64,000 nucleotides of DNA from the NCBI RefSeq assembly GCF_009668025.1, contig NZ_WJXZ01000002.1, positions 379,216-443,215 of the forward strand, given 5' to 3'. Positions 27,527 to 36,912 of this stretch are shown here, one piece after another. A model generated the notes under the pieces. That model worked only from the letters and a program-made list of their open reading frames with translations, was not told the origin of the DNA and searched no databases. The translations under genes were made by a program, and so were the position numbers. Positions within the stretch are counted from its first letter, which is position 1. Every line of letters starts with the position of its first letter. The DNA is from Larkinella terrae (lineage in GTDB: Bacteria; Bacteroidota; Bacteroidia; Cytophagales; Spirosomataceae).

Positions 27527-27700
27527 TTATTTTAGGGTTAAAGTCGTCGTTTCCGGACTGAGTCGATTTTGATGCCACAGATAAATGCCTCTTTCTGGCA
27601 ATTCAGCTTGCGAAATAAGCAGTTGATACACAGGCGGTTTTACGGAGCGGGTGGCGGTTCCGACAAAACCTTTCTGAATAAGCTGGTTCAATAAGTTAAT
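27527..27700 (-). pseudogene. short coding-like remnant, origin unknown
   Basis: On the minus strand a 57-codon open stretch with no start codon reads INLLNQLIQKGFVG, later YQLLISQAELPERG and IYLWHQNRLSPETTT, ending LTLK and stop. Composition and hydrophobic pattern look like the C-terminal end of a real protein. It lies in a 513-base gap between a receptor gene and a sugar-enzyme gene, so it may be the tail of a deleted gene. I cannot name the parent family. Confidence 0.25.
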
Positions 27701-27751
27701 TCATTCGACGTAAATTACGTAGGCTATAATGGTTGATTATCAGCGATTCAA

Positions 27752-27851
27752 GTGCCATCGGCACGAAATATTTGTAGCAATGGTCATGATCACACCACTT
27801 AAGCGTGCCATCGGTACGCAATTCAATTTTAGTTGCGTACCGATGGCACGC
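27752..27851. repeat. palindromic repeat cluster (GTGCCATCGG type)
   Basis: There are two related units. GTGCCATCGGCAC at 27752-27764 is itself an imperfect palindrome. At 27803-27851 two perfect 19-base arms (GCGTGCCATCGGTACGCAA and its complement) flank an 11-base loop. They share GTGCCATCGG and look like a REP-type dispersed element. No T-run follows, so a plain terminator is less likely. Confidence 0.7.
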
Positions 27852-27922
27852 GTCGGATGCGTAAAAACCGGCAAAGAAGCCTCTGCCGGTTTTATTAAGC
27901 ACCAAAATAGCTAGCTACTTTC

Positions 27923-29392
27923 TTAAAAGGCCCAGTTCAGGAGTGAAGCCCGGGCGGGCTGGTTGTTTTCCAGCAGGTGCAGCCGCAGCAAGCCAGAGAC
28001 AAACTCATTGGCACCCAGCTTGGATTCGTAATACGGGTCCTGCGGTTGCCGGACAAACAATTTCCCGCTCCAGAGTTTCTGGATGCCAATGTTACCGAGT
28101 TTGTGGGCGTGTTGTACCAGTTGTTTATCGTTCAGCACTTCGGCTGCGTCCAGCGTAAACTGCAAAGCATTGGCCAGACTATTCATCACGAAGGTGTCGG
28201 GCCAGGCCTGGGCGGCTACCAGCGTGGCGGCTTTCCGGACCATATTTCGGTAAACCGGGTCGCCGGTAACTTTGTAGAAATAAGCCGCCACGCGCCCCAC
28301 CAGCAGGATATCCGCAGCGCCGTACCCGGTGTTGATGACCTGAATCAGGGTCGGGTCGGCTACTTTTCCGTCCAGGGCGACTTCGCTGTAATAGCCTTTG
28401 CGCTGCTCATCCCAGGAGTATTTTTCGATGGCTTTCAGGAAGGTTTCCGCTTTCTCCCGGAAATGCGCAAAATCCGGGTGGTTCTGCGACGATTTCAGCA
28501 GGTAATACGCCAGCAGCGACGCGCCCGGCAGCGAGGCATTAACCCCGGAAGGCCGGGGATCGTCGACGCACGAAATGGTCAGGTTCGTTTCGGGATTCCG
28601 GAATTTCCAGAACAGATTGCCCGTTCCTTCGCTCCAGCGTTTCCATTCCGGATTGCCGGTTTTTCCGTACAGAAACGTGAACGAGTAACATTGCAGACCG
28701 GAGTGTTTGATCCAGGCCTGTCCGCCGTCCTGGTATTGTTCCAGACCCCGGTATTCGGGTTTATCGGCTTTGTGCCAGCGGGCGTGCCGGTTATACAGAA
28801 AACTCTGAGTAACCCCCGACCGAAAATGGTAACGAACTCCGGCGATGGCCTTGCGCGTGGCTGCCGAATCAATTTCCCAGAGAAACGCCCAGGGCGGGGT
28901 GCTTTCGATAAACTCGTGCGACTTGTATTTGCCGAGCGGGTCCGAACCTTCCATCACCGTATCGGCGTAAAAGTTGTAGTAAATGTGTTCCCCCCAACCC
29001 AGCAAACCGGTGAGCGGATTCTGGCTGTAGGTCATAAAATCGCGGGCGTACTGGTTAAGCGCCGTTGTGTAACGCTGGTTGCCGGTAAGGGCAGTCAACT
29101 CTTTCAGGACCTTGACCAGCTCAACGTCGTGGTAAAAATTACTGCCGCCCACCGCCCGGTCCGACGGCCGCGTGCCTTCCGTGGGCGTCACATTTTCTTT
29201 CGGAATGCTCATGTCGCGGGTGTCGATCACGGAAGCCAGCATGTTGCTTTTCTGGCGGCCGTACTGATCTTTTCCCCGGTCGATCAACTGATCGCAATGG
29301 GTTTTTACGTAATACAGATAATCCTTCTTCTGAGCCCGGCAGAGGGGCGAAAACAGAAAGCTCAGGAGGAAAAGGGTAGGGGTAATTTTCAT
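27923..29392 (-). CDS. exported six-hairpin (alpha/alpha-barrel) protein, probable sugar-active enzyme
   Basis: The start MKITPTLFLLSFLFSPLCRAQ (29392) gives a clean signal peptide; the 489-residue protein is then periplasmic or secreted. The mature part is a regular series of paired helices with aromatic-rich turns (GLLGWGEHIYYNFYADT, ESTPPWAFLWEID, GGQAWIKHSGLQCYSFTFLYG, INTGYGAADILLVGRVA), which is the pattern of six-hairpin glycosidases and alginate/pectate-type lyases. I cannot identify a named CAZy family or catalytic residues with confidence. It lies downstream of the efflux operon with a gap of 207 bases, so it may have its own promoter. Confidence 0.6.
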   Translation of the reverse strand: MKITPTLFLLSFLFSPLCRAQKKDYLYYVKTHCDQLIDRGKDQYGRQKSNMLASVIDTRDMSIPKENVTPTEGTRPSDRAVGGSNFYHDVELVKVLKELTALTGNQRYTTALNQYARDFMTYSQNPLTGLLGWGEHIYYNFYADTVMEGSDPLGKYKSHEFIESTPPWAFLWEIDSAATRKAIAGVRYHFRSGVTQSFLYNRHARWHKADKPEYRGLEQYQDGGQAWIKHSGLQCYSFTFLYGKTGNPEWKRWSEGTGNLFWKFRNPETNLTISCVDDPRPSGVNASLPGASLLAYYLLKSSQNHPDFAHFREKAETFLKAIEKYSWDEQRKGYYSEVALDGKVADPTLIQVINTGYGAADILLVGRVAAYFYKVTGDPVYRNMVRKAATLVAAQAWPDTFVMNSLANALQFTLDAAEVLNDKQLVQHAHKLGNIGIQKLWSGKLFVRQPQDPYYESKLGANEFVSGLLRLHLLENNQPARASLLNWAF

Positions 29393-29599
29393 GGAAAGGG
29401 TTTTATGTGTAAATACGATGATCTGACCAAAAGGTACCACACCGTTTCCCTGCCAATGTTCCGATTAGAGAAATTGCTACGAATACGCCCTGATTTTCAG
29501 TGAATTATTCTTTTACAAAGAGTTTTGCCGCAAAGGCGTTGAACCGAAAACAGATCGTCATCGAATGTACGTGCTTATTCGACGACGATCCGTGCATGT

Positions 29600-30733
29600 T
29601 TAGCTTTTCACCTCCTGAATGTGAACCGACGCCCCGTCGGCCATTTCTTCGCTGGCGGTTTTCAAAATCACTTCCCCCGGTTTCAGGTCGCCAAACACCT
29701 GCGTCTGCCCGGCGGCATCGTCGCCCTTCTGCACGGTAGTTCGCACGGCTTTTCCATTAATCACCTTGAAGACGAACGTGCGGTCCATCGTGCTGACTAC
29801 CGCCGACTTGGGAACGTAAATGCTTCCTTCGCCCGATGGACTGACCGGCAGCCGGGCCGAGGCAAACATACCCGGTTTGAGCTTGCCACCCCTGTTCTGG
29901 AAGTCAATTTCCACCAGTTCGGAGCGGGTTTCGGGCCGAACACTGTTAGCGACGCGGCTGATGCGTCCGGTAAAGGTTTGATTGGGAAAACTCCGCACTG
30001 CAAATTGAACCGGATTGCCGCGCCGGATGTCGCCCAGGTACGCTTCCGGAACCGCAATGCGGAGCCGCAGCCGGTCGAGTTGCTTGATTTTCAGAATGGG
30101 AACGCCGTTCTGTCCGCCCGGCCCCACAAACGCGCCGGGAGCCAGCCGCCGGTCGGTAATGACGCCCGAAAACGGAGCGGTTATTTTAAGATAGCTGACG
30201 AGTTGCTGAACCGAACTGTAATGGGCGTTGGCTGCAACCACCGCCAGACTATCCGAAACCGCTTTGGTCCGGGCGGCATCCAGGTCCACCGGCGAGATGG
30301 CCCCGAGGGTTTTGCTCGTCCGTAACACCCGCTGGTAGGTGCCTTTGCTGGCCCCGTAAACCGCTTCGGCGGCTTTGACCTTCGAATACGCTTCAGTGAG
30401 GTTGGCCGTCAGCTCCGGCGCTTCCAGTTCGGCCAGCACCTGTCCCTGATTCACCCGATCGCCAATGTCGGCGTGGAGCGCCTTGACATAACTGCTGACG
30501 CGCGGATAGAGATCGGTTTCGTAATAGCTTTCCAGCTCGCCCGGCAGGTTGAGCTCCCGCGTGGGTTGGGACGCCGTGAGTCGGACGGCTTCGTAGCGGA
30601 TTTCTTCGTCGAGCGGGGCTTCCGCCATCCGGTTGTTTTCCGCCGATGAATCACCGCAGCTGTTTAAAAATAGACCGGAACCCGCCAACAGCAGCAGACT
30701 TAGATAAGGTCGAATAGGAGCAGGGAATAACAT
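29600..30733 (-). CDS. RND efflux periplasmic adaptor (membrane fusion lipoprotein)
   Basis: The 377-residue protein has a lipoprotein signal ending LFLNSC. The adaptor layout follows: a split lipoyl domain (YPRVSSYVKALHADIGDRVNQG ... FSGVITDRRLAPGAFVG), a helical hairpin between them, a beta-barrel (RIAVPEAYLGDIRRGNPVQF) and a membrane-proximal domain (DRTFVFKVINGKAVRTTVQ). It bridges the inner-membrane pump and the TolC channel. It starts 21 bases after the pump gene stop, so it is the last gene of the TolC-pump-adaptor set. Many operons put the adaptor first; here the order is TolC, pump, adaptor. Confidence 0.93.
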   Translation of the reverse strand: MLFPAPIRPYLSLLLLAGSGLFLNSCGDSSAENNRMAEAPLDEEIRYEAVRLTASQPTRELNLPGELESYYETDLYPRVSSYVKALHADIGDRVNQGQVLAELEAPELTANLTEAYSKVKAAEAVYGASKGTYQRVLRTSKTLGAISPVDLDAARTKAVSDSLAVVAANAHYSSVQQLVSYLKITAPFSGVITDRRLAPGAFVGPGGQNGVPILKIKQLDRLRLRIAVPEAYLGDIRRGNPVQFAVRSFPNQTFTGRISRVANSVRPETRSELVEIDFQNRGGKLKPGMFASARLPVSPSGEGSIYVPKSAVVSTMDRTFVFKVINGKAVRTTVQKGDDAAGQTQVFGDLKPGEVILKTASEEMADGASVHIQEVKS

Positions 30734-30754
30734 AATGTTTTGCGTTTCAGTGCG

Positions 30755-33700
30755 TTAAACAGTTTCAAGAACGGCGATTTCGGAGCGGTTTCCATCAAAA
30801 ACCGTACTGTCCGGATCGTCGGGATCGAGCGAGGGCGAATCGAAGTTGGTGCGACGCTGCACACCCGCGAAAACCACTGGCAGAATCAGCAGGGCGGCAA
30901 TTGTGGAAAACAGTAGCCCCCCAATAACCGCCCGGCCCAGCGGAGCGGTTTGTTCCCCGGATTCGCCGAGGCCGCTGGCCATCGGGATCATCCCGGCGAT
31001 CATGGCGAGCGCCGTCATCAGAATGGGCCGCAACCGGGCCGCCCCGGCCACCCGCGCGGCTGCTTTGGCGTCGCGGTACCGGATTCGCAGCGATTCGGCG
31101 TTGGTCACCAGCAGCAGCGCATTAGCCACCGAAACCCCGACCGACATAATAATGCCCATATACGATTGCAGATTCAGCGTCTGTCCGGTCGTCAGCAAAA
31201 GCGTCAAGGAACCTGCCAGCACGGCGGGCACGCTCACCAGCACCACGCCCGCGACTTTAAACGACTGGTAATTAGCCGCCAGCAGGAGAAAGATTACCAC
31301 AATCGCCAGCCCCAGACCGAATTGCAGGCTACTCAGCGTTTCCTGAAGCAGTTGGGCCAGTCCGCGCAGTTCGACCACCGAGCCTTTCGGCGGCTCGCCA
31401 GCCGCCTTGATGGCGGCCTGAACATCCCGGGTTGCGGTGCCTAAATCCATGTTGTTAACATTGGCCGAAACCGTAATGATGCGCCGGGGACCAATGCGGT
31501 CGTACTGCCCCGGAACGTTGGTAGGACGGATGGTGGCCACGTCGCCCAGCGTGGGCCGGAGCTGACCTTTCACGAGCGGAATGCTCTGAATATCGGCCAC
31601 CGACTTCATGTGCTGTTGTTCCAATTCAATCTGAACCTGGTAGGCAAACCCTTTCGACTGATCGAGCCAGAGGTTTTTGGCCGTAAACCGGCTCGATGAG
31701 GTAGCCGCCACCAGCGATTTCGCAATCTCGTCGGTACTCAGGCCCAATTGCGCAGCCCGTTCACGATCCACCTGAATCTGAACGGTGGGGTAGCTCAGGG
31801 GCTGGTTGATGCGCCGATCCCGCAGGTATGGTATTTCCCGTAGTCGCGCCAGCAGCCGGTTGGCGTAGTGTTGTCCTTCCGCCAGGTCTTTTCCGCCCAC
31901 CAGAATTTCGATCGGCGTTTGCGCACCCTGACTCATGATTTTGTCGGTCAGGTCGATGGGTTCGAACGATAGCCGGACGTTGGGTAATTTCTGCCGGACG
32001 CGCCGACGAATCTGTTCCTTCAGGGCGTCGAGTGAGCGAACCTCGTAGTCATCGGATAAATTGACCTGCAAAACGGCTTCGTGTGGCCCCGAATTGAATA
32101 CGTACAGGGCGCTGGTTCCGTAGCTGGAGGGCGTCATGCCCACAAAGGCCGACGAAATGGCGATGTTCTTGTTCCCAACAATGTCGCCGATTTGCCGGAT
32201 CACCTGTTTGGTCAGCTCTTCCGTTCGTTCGATGCGCAGCCCCTGCGGCCCCACAATCCGGACCTGAAACTGGCGGGCGTGGTTCTGCCGGGGCATCATG
32301 TCCTGCCCAATCTGCGTAAAACCGATGCCAATCAGAACGGCGCAAAGCAGGCCGTACACCGTTATCACCAGCACCCGCCGACCCATCAGGCCGTCGAGCA
32401 CCCGGAGGTAGCCGAGCTTGAACCGCTCAAAACCGCTTACTTTGGCGGGATGGCGGTTTTCGTACCGTTCCTGCTGCTTTTCCTGCCCGTTGGTTAAATC
32501 GGGTAAAATGCTCAGATCGTGCGGGGCGGCATGGAGGTGGTTTTTCAGCCACCAGTTCGAGACAACCGGTACGAAGGTTTGCGACAGAATGTAGGAAACG
32601 ATGATCGTAAAGCCGACCGACAGCGACAGGGGCAGAAACATCCCCCGGGGCACACCATTCATCAGGAACGCGGGCGCAAAAACCGCCAGAATACACAGGG
32701 TGATCAGCAGCAGTGGAAACGCCACTTCCTGGCAGGCATCCAGAATGGCCCGGGCTTTGGGCTTGCCCATTTCCAGATGCTGGTGAATGTTTTCGATCAC
32801 CACCGTGGCCTGATCGACCAGAATCCCAATGGCCAGTGCCAGGCCCGAGAGCGTCATGATGTTGATCGTCTGGCCGGTCAGATTCAGCAGCAGTATGGCC
32901 GCCAGGATGGAAACAGGGATGGTGAGAATCACGATCAGCGAACTCCGCCAGTCGCCCAGAAAGAGCAGCACCATCAAACCGGTCAAAACCGCCCCTAAAC
33001 CGCCCTCCACGCCCAGGCTGTGCACGGCCTGCGTCACGTATTTGGACTGGTCGAACTCATAGGTGAGCTGCACATCGTCCGGCAGCAGCGCTTTCATTTC
33101 GGAGAGCCGGGCCTTCAGGGCGTTCACGACACTCATCGTCGATGCGTCGGCGGTTTTGGTGACCGGAATGTAGACCGATCGTTTGCCGTTGACCAGCGCG
33201 TACCCCACGGGCATATCGGTCGCATCTTCTACCGTGGCCACGTCGCGCAGAAAAACCGTCGGGCCGACGCCCTTGCGAAGCGGCACGTTCATGAATTCGT
33301 CTACTTTGTCGAGAACGGTATTGCTGGGCGTCATCACCATATAATCGCCGATCCGCACGCTTCCGGCGGGCGAAATCTGATTGTTTTTCACCACCGCCTG
33401 CACGATTTCGTCGGGCGTCAGTTCGTAACTCCGCATCCGTTCGGGCGACACGCGAACCACCACGGTTCGCTCGTTCCCGCCGAATGGCGGAGGTGCCGAG
33501 GCTCCCGGAATCTGGGAAAACAGCGGGCGAATGCGGGTCGACGCCAGATCCTGCATTTCGCCCAGCGACGCCCGGCGGCTGCTGAACACCAACTGCCCGA
33601 CCGGCAGACTCGAGGCATCGAAGCGCACTACAGTAGGCGGCACGGTGCCCGGTGGCAGGTAATTCATGACCCGGCTGACCTGATTGGCGACCTCGCCGGA

Positions 33701-34006
33701 GACCTGCGCCATGTTCACGTCTTCGTAAAACGTACACTTGACCAGACAAAGGCCCTGAATGTTCTTGACCTCCACGGCTTTAATTCCCGAAACATACAGC
33801 AACTGGTTCTGGTAGCGCGTGGCAATAAACCCTTCCATCTGGGCGGGCGTCATCCCGCCGTAGGGCTGGGCAATGTAAATGGTTGGCAGGTTGAGCGCGG
33901 GGAAAATATCGACCGGTATTTTCAGTAAAGCGAGTACGGCAAAAACCACGACGCCCACCAGCGCGACGATGACCGTAATGGGTTTGGCTAAGGCAGTTTT
34001 CAGCAT
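30755..34006 (-). CDS. RND-family efflux pump (HAE1/AcrB-like inner-membrane transporter)
   Basis: I set the start at MLKTALAKPITVIVALVGV (34006), which begins the first membrane helix; the open frame continues 29 codons upstream into the tolC gene. The 1,083-residue pump shows the RND duplication: two sets of six membrane helices and two large periplasmic loops (LPPGTVPPTVVRFD, LRKGVGPTVFLRDVATV). The proton-relay helix reads GILVDQATVVIENIHQHLE: Asp398 is kept, but the neighbouring residue that is Asp408 in AcrB is Gln399. It pairs with the TolC protein encoded 10 bases upstream and the adaptor downstream. Substrates could be drugs, metals or lipids. Confidence 0.93.
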   Translation of the reverse strand: MLKTALAKPITVIVALVGVVVFAVLALLKIPVDIFPALNLPTIYIAQPYGGMTPAQMEGFIATRYQNQLLYVSGIKAVEVKNIQGLCLVKCTFYEDVNMAQVSGEVANQVSRVMNYLPPGTVPPTVVRFDASSLPVGQLVFSSRRASLGEMQDLASTRIRPLFSQIPGASAPPPFGGNERTVVVRVSPERMRSYELTPDEIVQAVVKNNQISPAGSVRIGDYMVMTPSNTVLDKVDEFMNVPLRKGVGPTVFLRDVATVEDATDMPVGYALVNGKRSVYIPVTKTADASTMSVVNALKARLSEMKALLPDDVQLTYEFDQSKYVTQAVHSLGVEGGLGAVLTGLMVLLFLGDWRSSLIVILTIPVSILAAILLLNLTGQTINIMTLSGLALAIGILVDQATVVIENIHQHLEMGKPKARAILDACQEVAFPLLLITLCILAVFAPAFLMNGVPRGMFLPLSLSVGFTIIVSYILSQTFVPVVSNWWLKNHLHAAPHDLSILPDLTNGQEKQQERYENRHPAKVSGFERFKLGYLRVLDGLMGRRVLVITVYGLLCAVLIGIGFTQIGQDMMPRQNHARQFQVRIVGPQGLRIERTEELTKQVIRQIGDIVGNKNIAISSAFVGMTPSSYGTSALYVFNSGPHEAVLQVNLSDDYEVRSLDALKEQIRRRVRQKLPNVRLSFEPIDLTDKIMSQGAQTPIEILVGGKDLAEGQHYANRLLARLREIPYLRDRRINQPLSYPTVQIQVDRERAAQLGLSTDEIAKSLVAATSSSRFTAKNLWLDQSKGFAYQVQIELEQQHMKSVADIQSIPLVKGQLRPTLGDVATIRPTNVPGQYDRIGPRRIITVSANVNNMDLGTATRDVQAAIKAAGEPPKGSVVELRGLAQLLQETLSSLQFGLGLAIVVIFLLLAANYQSFKVAGVVLVSVPAVLAGSLTLLLTTGQTLNLQSYMGIIMSVGVSVANALLLVTNAESLRIRYRDAKAAARVAGAARLRPILMTALAMIAGMIPMASGLGESGEQTAPLGRAVIGGLLFSTIAALLILPVVFAGVQRRTNFDSPSLDPDDPDSTVFDGNRSEIAVLETV

Positions 34007-34016
34007 GGCGATTGGG

Positions 34017-35438
34017 TTAGCGGGGCAGTTGTTGTAAAAAAGAATCCAGATCACCGGCGGTGGCCGCCCGCAGCAGCAGCGCCCGCCAGACACTGTTGGT
34101 GGTCAGGGCCTGATCCACTTCGGCGCGGTTGAGCAGCGCGGTGGCCTGGGTCAGCGTCAGAATGTTATCCAGCCCGGATTCGTAACGCGCCTGGGCCTGA
34201 CCGTAGGCCTGTCGGGCCGCATCCAGTTGCAGCGGAGCCTGCCGGGCGCGGAGCCCGGCCAGTTCCAGTTGCAGCCTCGCATTCTGATCGGCGGTTTTGA
34301 GCGCCAGCGTTTGCTGGTTGTAATTCTGCTGAAAGGCGTTAATCCGTTCGCGCTGGGCATTCAGGGCATATTTCGTGCGAAACAGATCGGTGGGCCGCCA
34401 GATGGCCGTGACGCCCACGATGTAATTAAAAGACCGCAGCGGCAAACCGGCTCCCAGCGAAGGATCAATCCGGAACGTGCCGTCGGCTTCGGGACTCTTG
34501 CCAATGCCCGACCCCCGGCCCTGCAGTGAGCCAAGAAGCGAAACCGAAGGCAAGGCTGCGGTTTTCAGCCAGTTGACATTGGCCTGACTAAGTTCCAGCC
34601 CTTTTTGAAAAACCCGGAGTTGGGGATGAAGGCTGTTCGATGCGGGCGCTACCGACAGCAGCGGCAACCGGTCGTAGAAGACCAGCGAATCCAACTCGAC
34701 CGCCGGGTTGGGCTGACCCACCAGTTCGGTTAACCGCAGGACTTGTTGCTGGGCAATCTGCTGACTTTCCAGGACCTGCAAGCGGGCGCGGGCGACTTCG
34801 GTATTGGCGACGGCGCTGTCGATTCCGGGTCGTAAACCGCCTTCGGTACTGGCCCGAATGATTGTTTGCAGCGCCTGTGCCCGTTCCAGACTGACGGTTT
34901 GCAGTGCCACGGCCTTCCGGGCATTCAACGCCAGCAGGTAGGCATCGCAAACCCGCACCTGATGCGTGAATAATTCGCCTTCGTAATCGGCCTGGGCCTG
35001 TTCGATCGTGAGTTGCGCCTGCTGCCGCCGGGCCTGCCGACGCCCAAACGTAACGGCTTCCCAATCAACGACCATCGACGTGCCGCTGCTCCAGGCGGCT
35101 TTGCCATTGAAGTCATCCGTTCGGACGCCGGAAATGGGCAGGAGCAAACCGCCATTGGAAATGTAAGCTCCGCGCACCTGGTTCGAGGTTGCATTGAGCA
35201 ACTGGGCCTGCACCCCGGCCTGCGGCAGAAACGATTGCAGCAACCCCTGTTGATCGGCTTCGGCGGCCCGGATGGTCGCCAGTTTGCTGCGCAGACTCGG
35301 ATAGTTGGTTCGCGCCAGTTCCAGTGCCTGGGTTAAGGTAAGTTGATCGGGCGTTGGCGGCTGCGCCCAGCTCAGGCTCGCCCAGCAACTGAGCCAGGCC
35401 GGTAGGAGCCAGTGGTATTTTTTTATCTTGGTAAGCAT
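34017..35438 (-). CDS. TolC-family outer-membrane efflux channel
   Basis: The start MLTKIKKYHWLLPAWLSCWA (35438) gives a signal peptide cleaved near SLSWAQ; an ATG 27 bases upstream is possible. The 473-residue protein shows the TolC duplication: two repeats of long coiled-coil helices (LTLTQALELARTNYPSLRSK; AAPASN to ELSQANVNWLKTA) and short strands for the 12-strand barrel. It would be the outer-membrane exit duct for the RND pump. It is the first of the three efflux genes and follows the kinase gene by 65 bases. Confidence 0.92.
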   Translation of the reverse strand: MLTKIKKYHWLLPAWLSCWASLSWAQPPTPDQLTLTQALELARTNYPSLRSKLATIRAAEADQQGLLQSFLPQAGVQAQLLNATSNQVRGAYISNGGLLLPISGVRTDDFNGKAAWSSGTSMVVDWEAVTFGRRQARRQQAQLTIEQAQADYEGELFTHQVRVCDAYLLALNARKAVALQTVSLERAQALQTIIRASTEGGLRPGIDSAVANTEVARARLQVLESQQIAQQQVLRLTELVGQPNPAVELDSLVFYDRLPLLSVAPASNSLHPQLRVFQKGLELSQANVNWLKTAALPSVSLLGSLQGRGSGIGKSPEADGTFRIDPSLGAGLPLRSFNYIVGVTAIWRPTDLFRTKYALNAQRERINAFQQNYNQQTLALKTADQNARLQLELAGLRARQAPLQLDAARQAYGQAQARYESGLDNILTLTQATALLNRAEVDQALTTNSVWRALLLRAATAGDLDSFLQQLPR

Positions 35439-35503
35439 GCCATTCCGGATTAGGGATATGGACAAACCTACCTGATCGAGATTAGAACGAAATTAGAGCC
35501 ACA

Positions 35504-36910
35504 TTAGATGACATTAGAACCCGCACCGATTGGCAGCGGCAGGATGATCTCGGCAGTGGTGCCACCGCCGGGGCGGTTGAGTAACCGCAGCGTACCATGA
35601 TGGAGTGCCACGATGCGCTGGGCCAGCGTCAGTCCGATGCCAAAGCCTTCGATGGAAGCCACGTTCGTACCGCGCACCAGCGGCAGAAAAATCTGATCTT
35701 CCTCGCCCGTTTTCAGGCCAATACCCTGATCCTCAATCCGGATGCGAACCCGTTCTTCGGTGTCCATGTCAACCGATAACGACACCGGTTTTCCGTCCGA
35801 ATACTTAACGGCATTGTCCAGCAGGTTCAGGAGCGCGGTTCGGAGCAGATACGCATTTCCACTTAGGGTAATGGAGTCGGGTTGTTGCAGAATGCCGTCG
35901 CTGACCTGAACCAGCAGGGTTTGCCCCGCCCGTTGCTGACCGAGGGTGTCGGCGGCATCTAGTACGATTTCCAGCAGTTCGAGCGGCTGGCGGTCGATCC
36001 GGGCATCCACGTCGTCGATCCGGGCGAGTTGGAGCAAACCGTTCGACAGGGCGGTGAGTTTGTCAAGTTCACTGACGGCCTGCGCCATTCCACGCTTCAG
36101 ACTGTCGGTATCCGAATCGTAGGTCAGGGAAGTTTCCAGCCAGCCTTTGATGGTCGTCAGTGGCGTTCGCAACTCGTGCGAAGCTTGGGCAATAAACGAG
36201 CGCTGGTTTTCGACCAGCCGTTCCTGCCGCGTTAGTAAGTCGTTGAAAGCCTGGGCCATCACGCCGACCTCATCCTTCGGGTTGTCGGGCCGTAATCGAA
36301 AACCCGGTCGCCCGGTTTCCGGTGCGTTGATCTGGTTAATGAGGTGGATCAGCGGTTTGAGCGCCTGCCGGGAAAACACGTATCCGGCCAGCAAAACAAG
36401 CCCAATGGCGACCGCATTGCCGAGAATGAATAAATCCCGCAATTCCTGCTGCCGCTGGTACCCGTCCTGATCGTAGGCGGTTACGATGGCCACAAAATCG
36501 CGCCCGTCGGGGGAAGGGGCCTGACCCGGATAGGTGAGCGCGACGCCGTCTTTGGGATGCAGGTGTCCGGGACTTTCGTAACTAAACCGGACCAGCCGCT
36601 GGCGCCGGACCCGCTCCCGAAAAGCCTGATCCGGGCGGAAATCATTGGTACTCTGGCTGGCGTAAATCAGGCTGTCGGTCGGCGAATACACCCATTCGAC
36701 CTGTTCGGGCATGGACGTGATCACACTCCCGGCCACGGTTCCCTGCAACGTCAGGAGTTGTTCGGTCACCCGGGCCTTGCGCTCGAGCCGGTCCTCGATG
36801 GCCCGCTGGCGAAACCGGGTGTAGGTGCTGTAAACATAGACCGAAAACAACAGCAGGATAAACGCGACCAGCGACGCAAACCAGAGAATGATCTTGTGCT
36901 TAATCTGCAT
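35504..36910 (-). CDS. sensor histidine kinase (HAMP, HisKA, HATPase) next to efflux genes
   Basis: The 468-residue protein has two membrane helices (about 8-28 and 160-182) flanking a periplasmic sensor of about 130 residues, then HAMP (SRQALKPLIHLINQI), HisKA with His245 in AQASHELRTPLTTIKG, and the ATPase motifs (LLNLLDNAVKYSDG, IEDQGIGL, GFGIGLTLAQRIVALH). It is the OmpR-partner type of kinase. The gene starts 2 bases after the response regulator stop. Position suggests it controls the efflux genes downstream, as in CusS or AdeS systems, though no metal-binding motif is obvious in the sensor part. Confidence 0.93.
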   Translation of the reverse strand: MQIKHKIILWFASLVAFILLLFSVYVYSTYTRFRQRAIEDRLERKARVTEQLLTLQGTVAGSVITSMPEQVEWVYSPTDSLIYASQSTNDFRPDQAFRERVRRQRLVRFSYESPGHLHPKDGVALTYPGQAPSPDGRDFVAIVTAYDQDGYQRQQELRDLFILGNAVAIGLVLLAGYVFSRQALKPLIHLINQINAPETGRPGFRLRPDNPKDEVGVMAQAFNDLLTRQERLVENQRSFIAQASHELRTPLTTIKGWLETSLTYDSDTDSLKRGMAQAVSELDKLTALSNGLLQLARIDDVDARIDRQPLELLEIVLDAADTLGQQRAGQTLLVQVSDGILQQPDSITLSGNAYLLRTALLNLLDNAVKYSDGKPVSLSVDMDTEERVRIRIEDQGIGLKTGEEDQIFLPLVRGTNVASIEGFGIGLTLAQRIVALHHGTLRLLNRPGGGTTAEIILPLPIGAGSNVI

Positions 36911-36912
36911 GA

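Noticed and set aside
27977-29503. 508-codon open frame on the plus strand
   Set aside because: It lies opposite the exported six-hairpin gene, has no signal peptide or family features, and its composition is what the reverse of a GC-rich gene gives.
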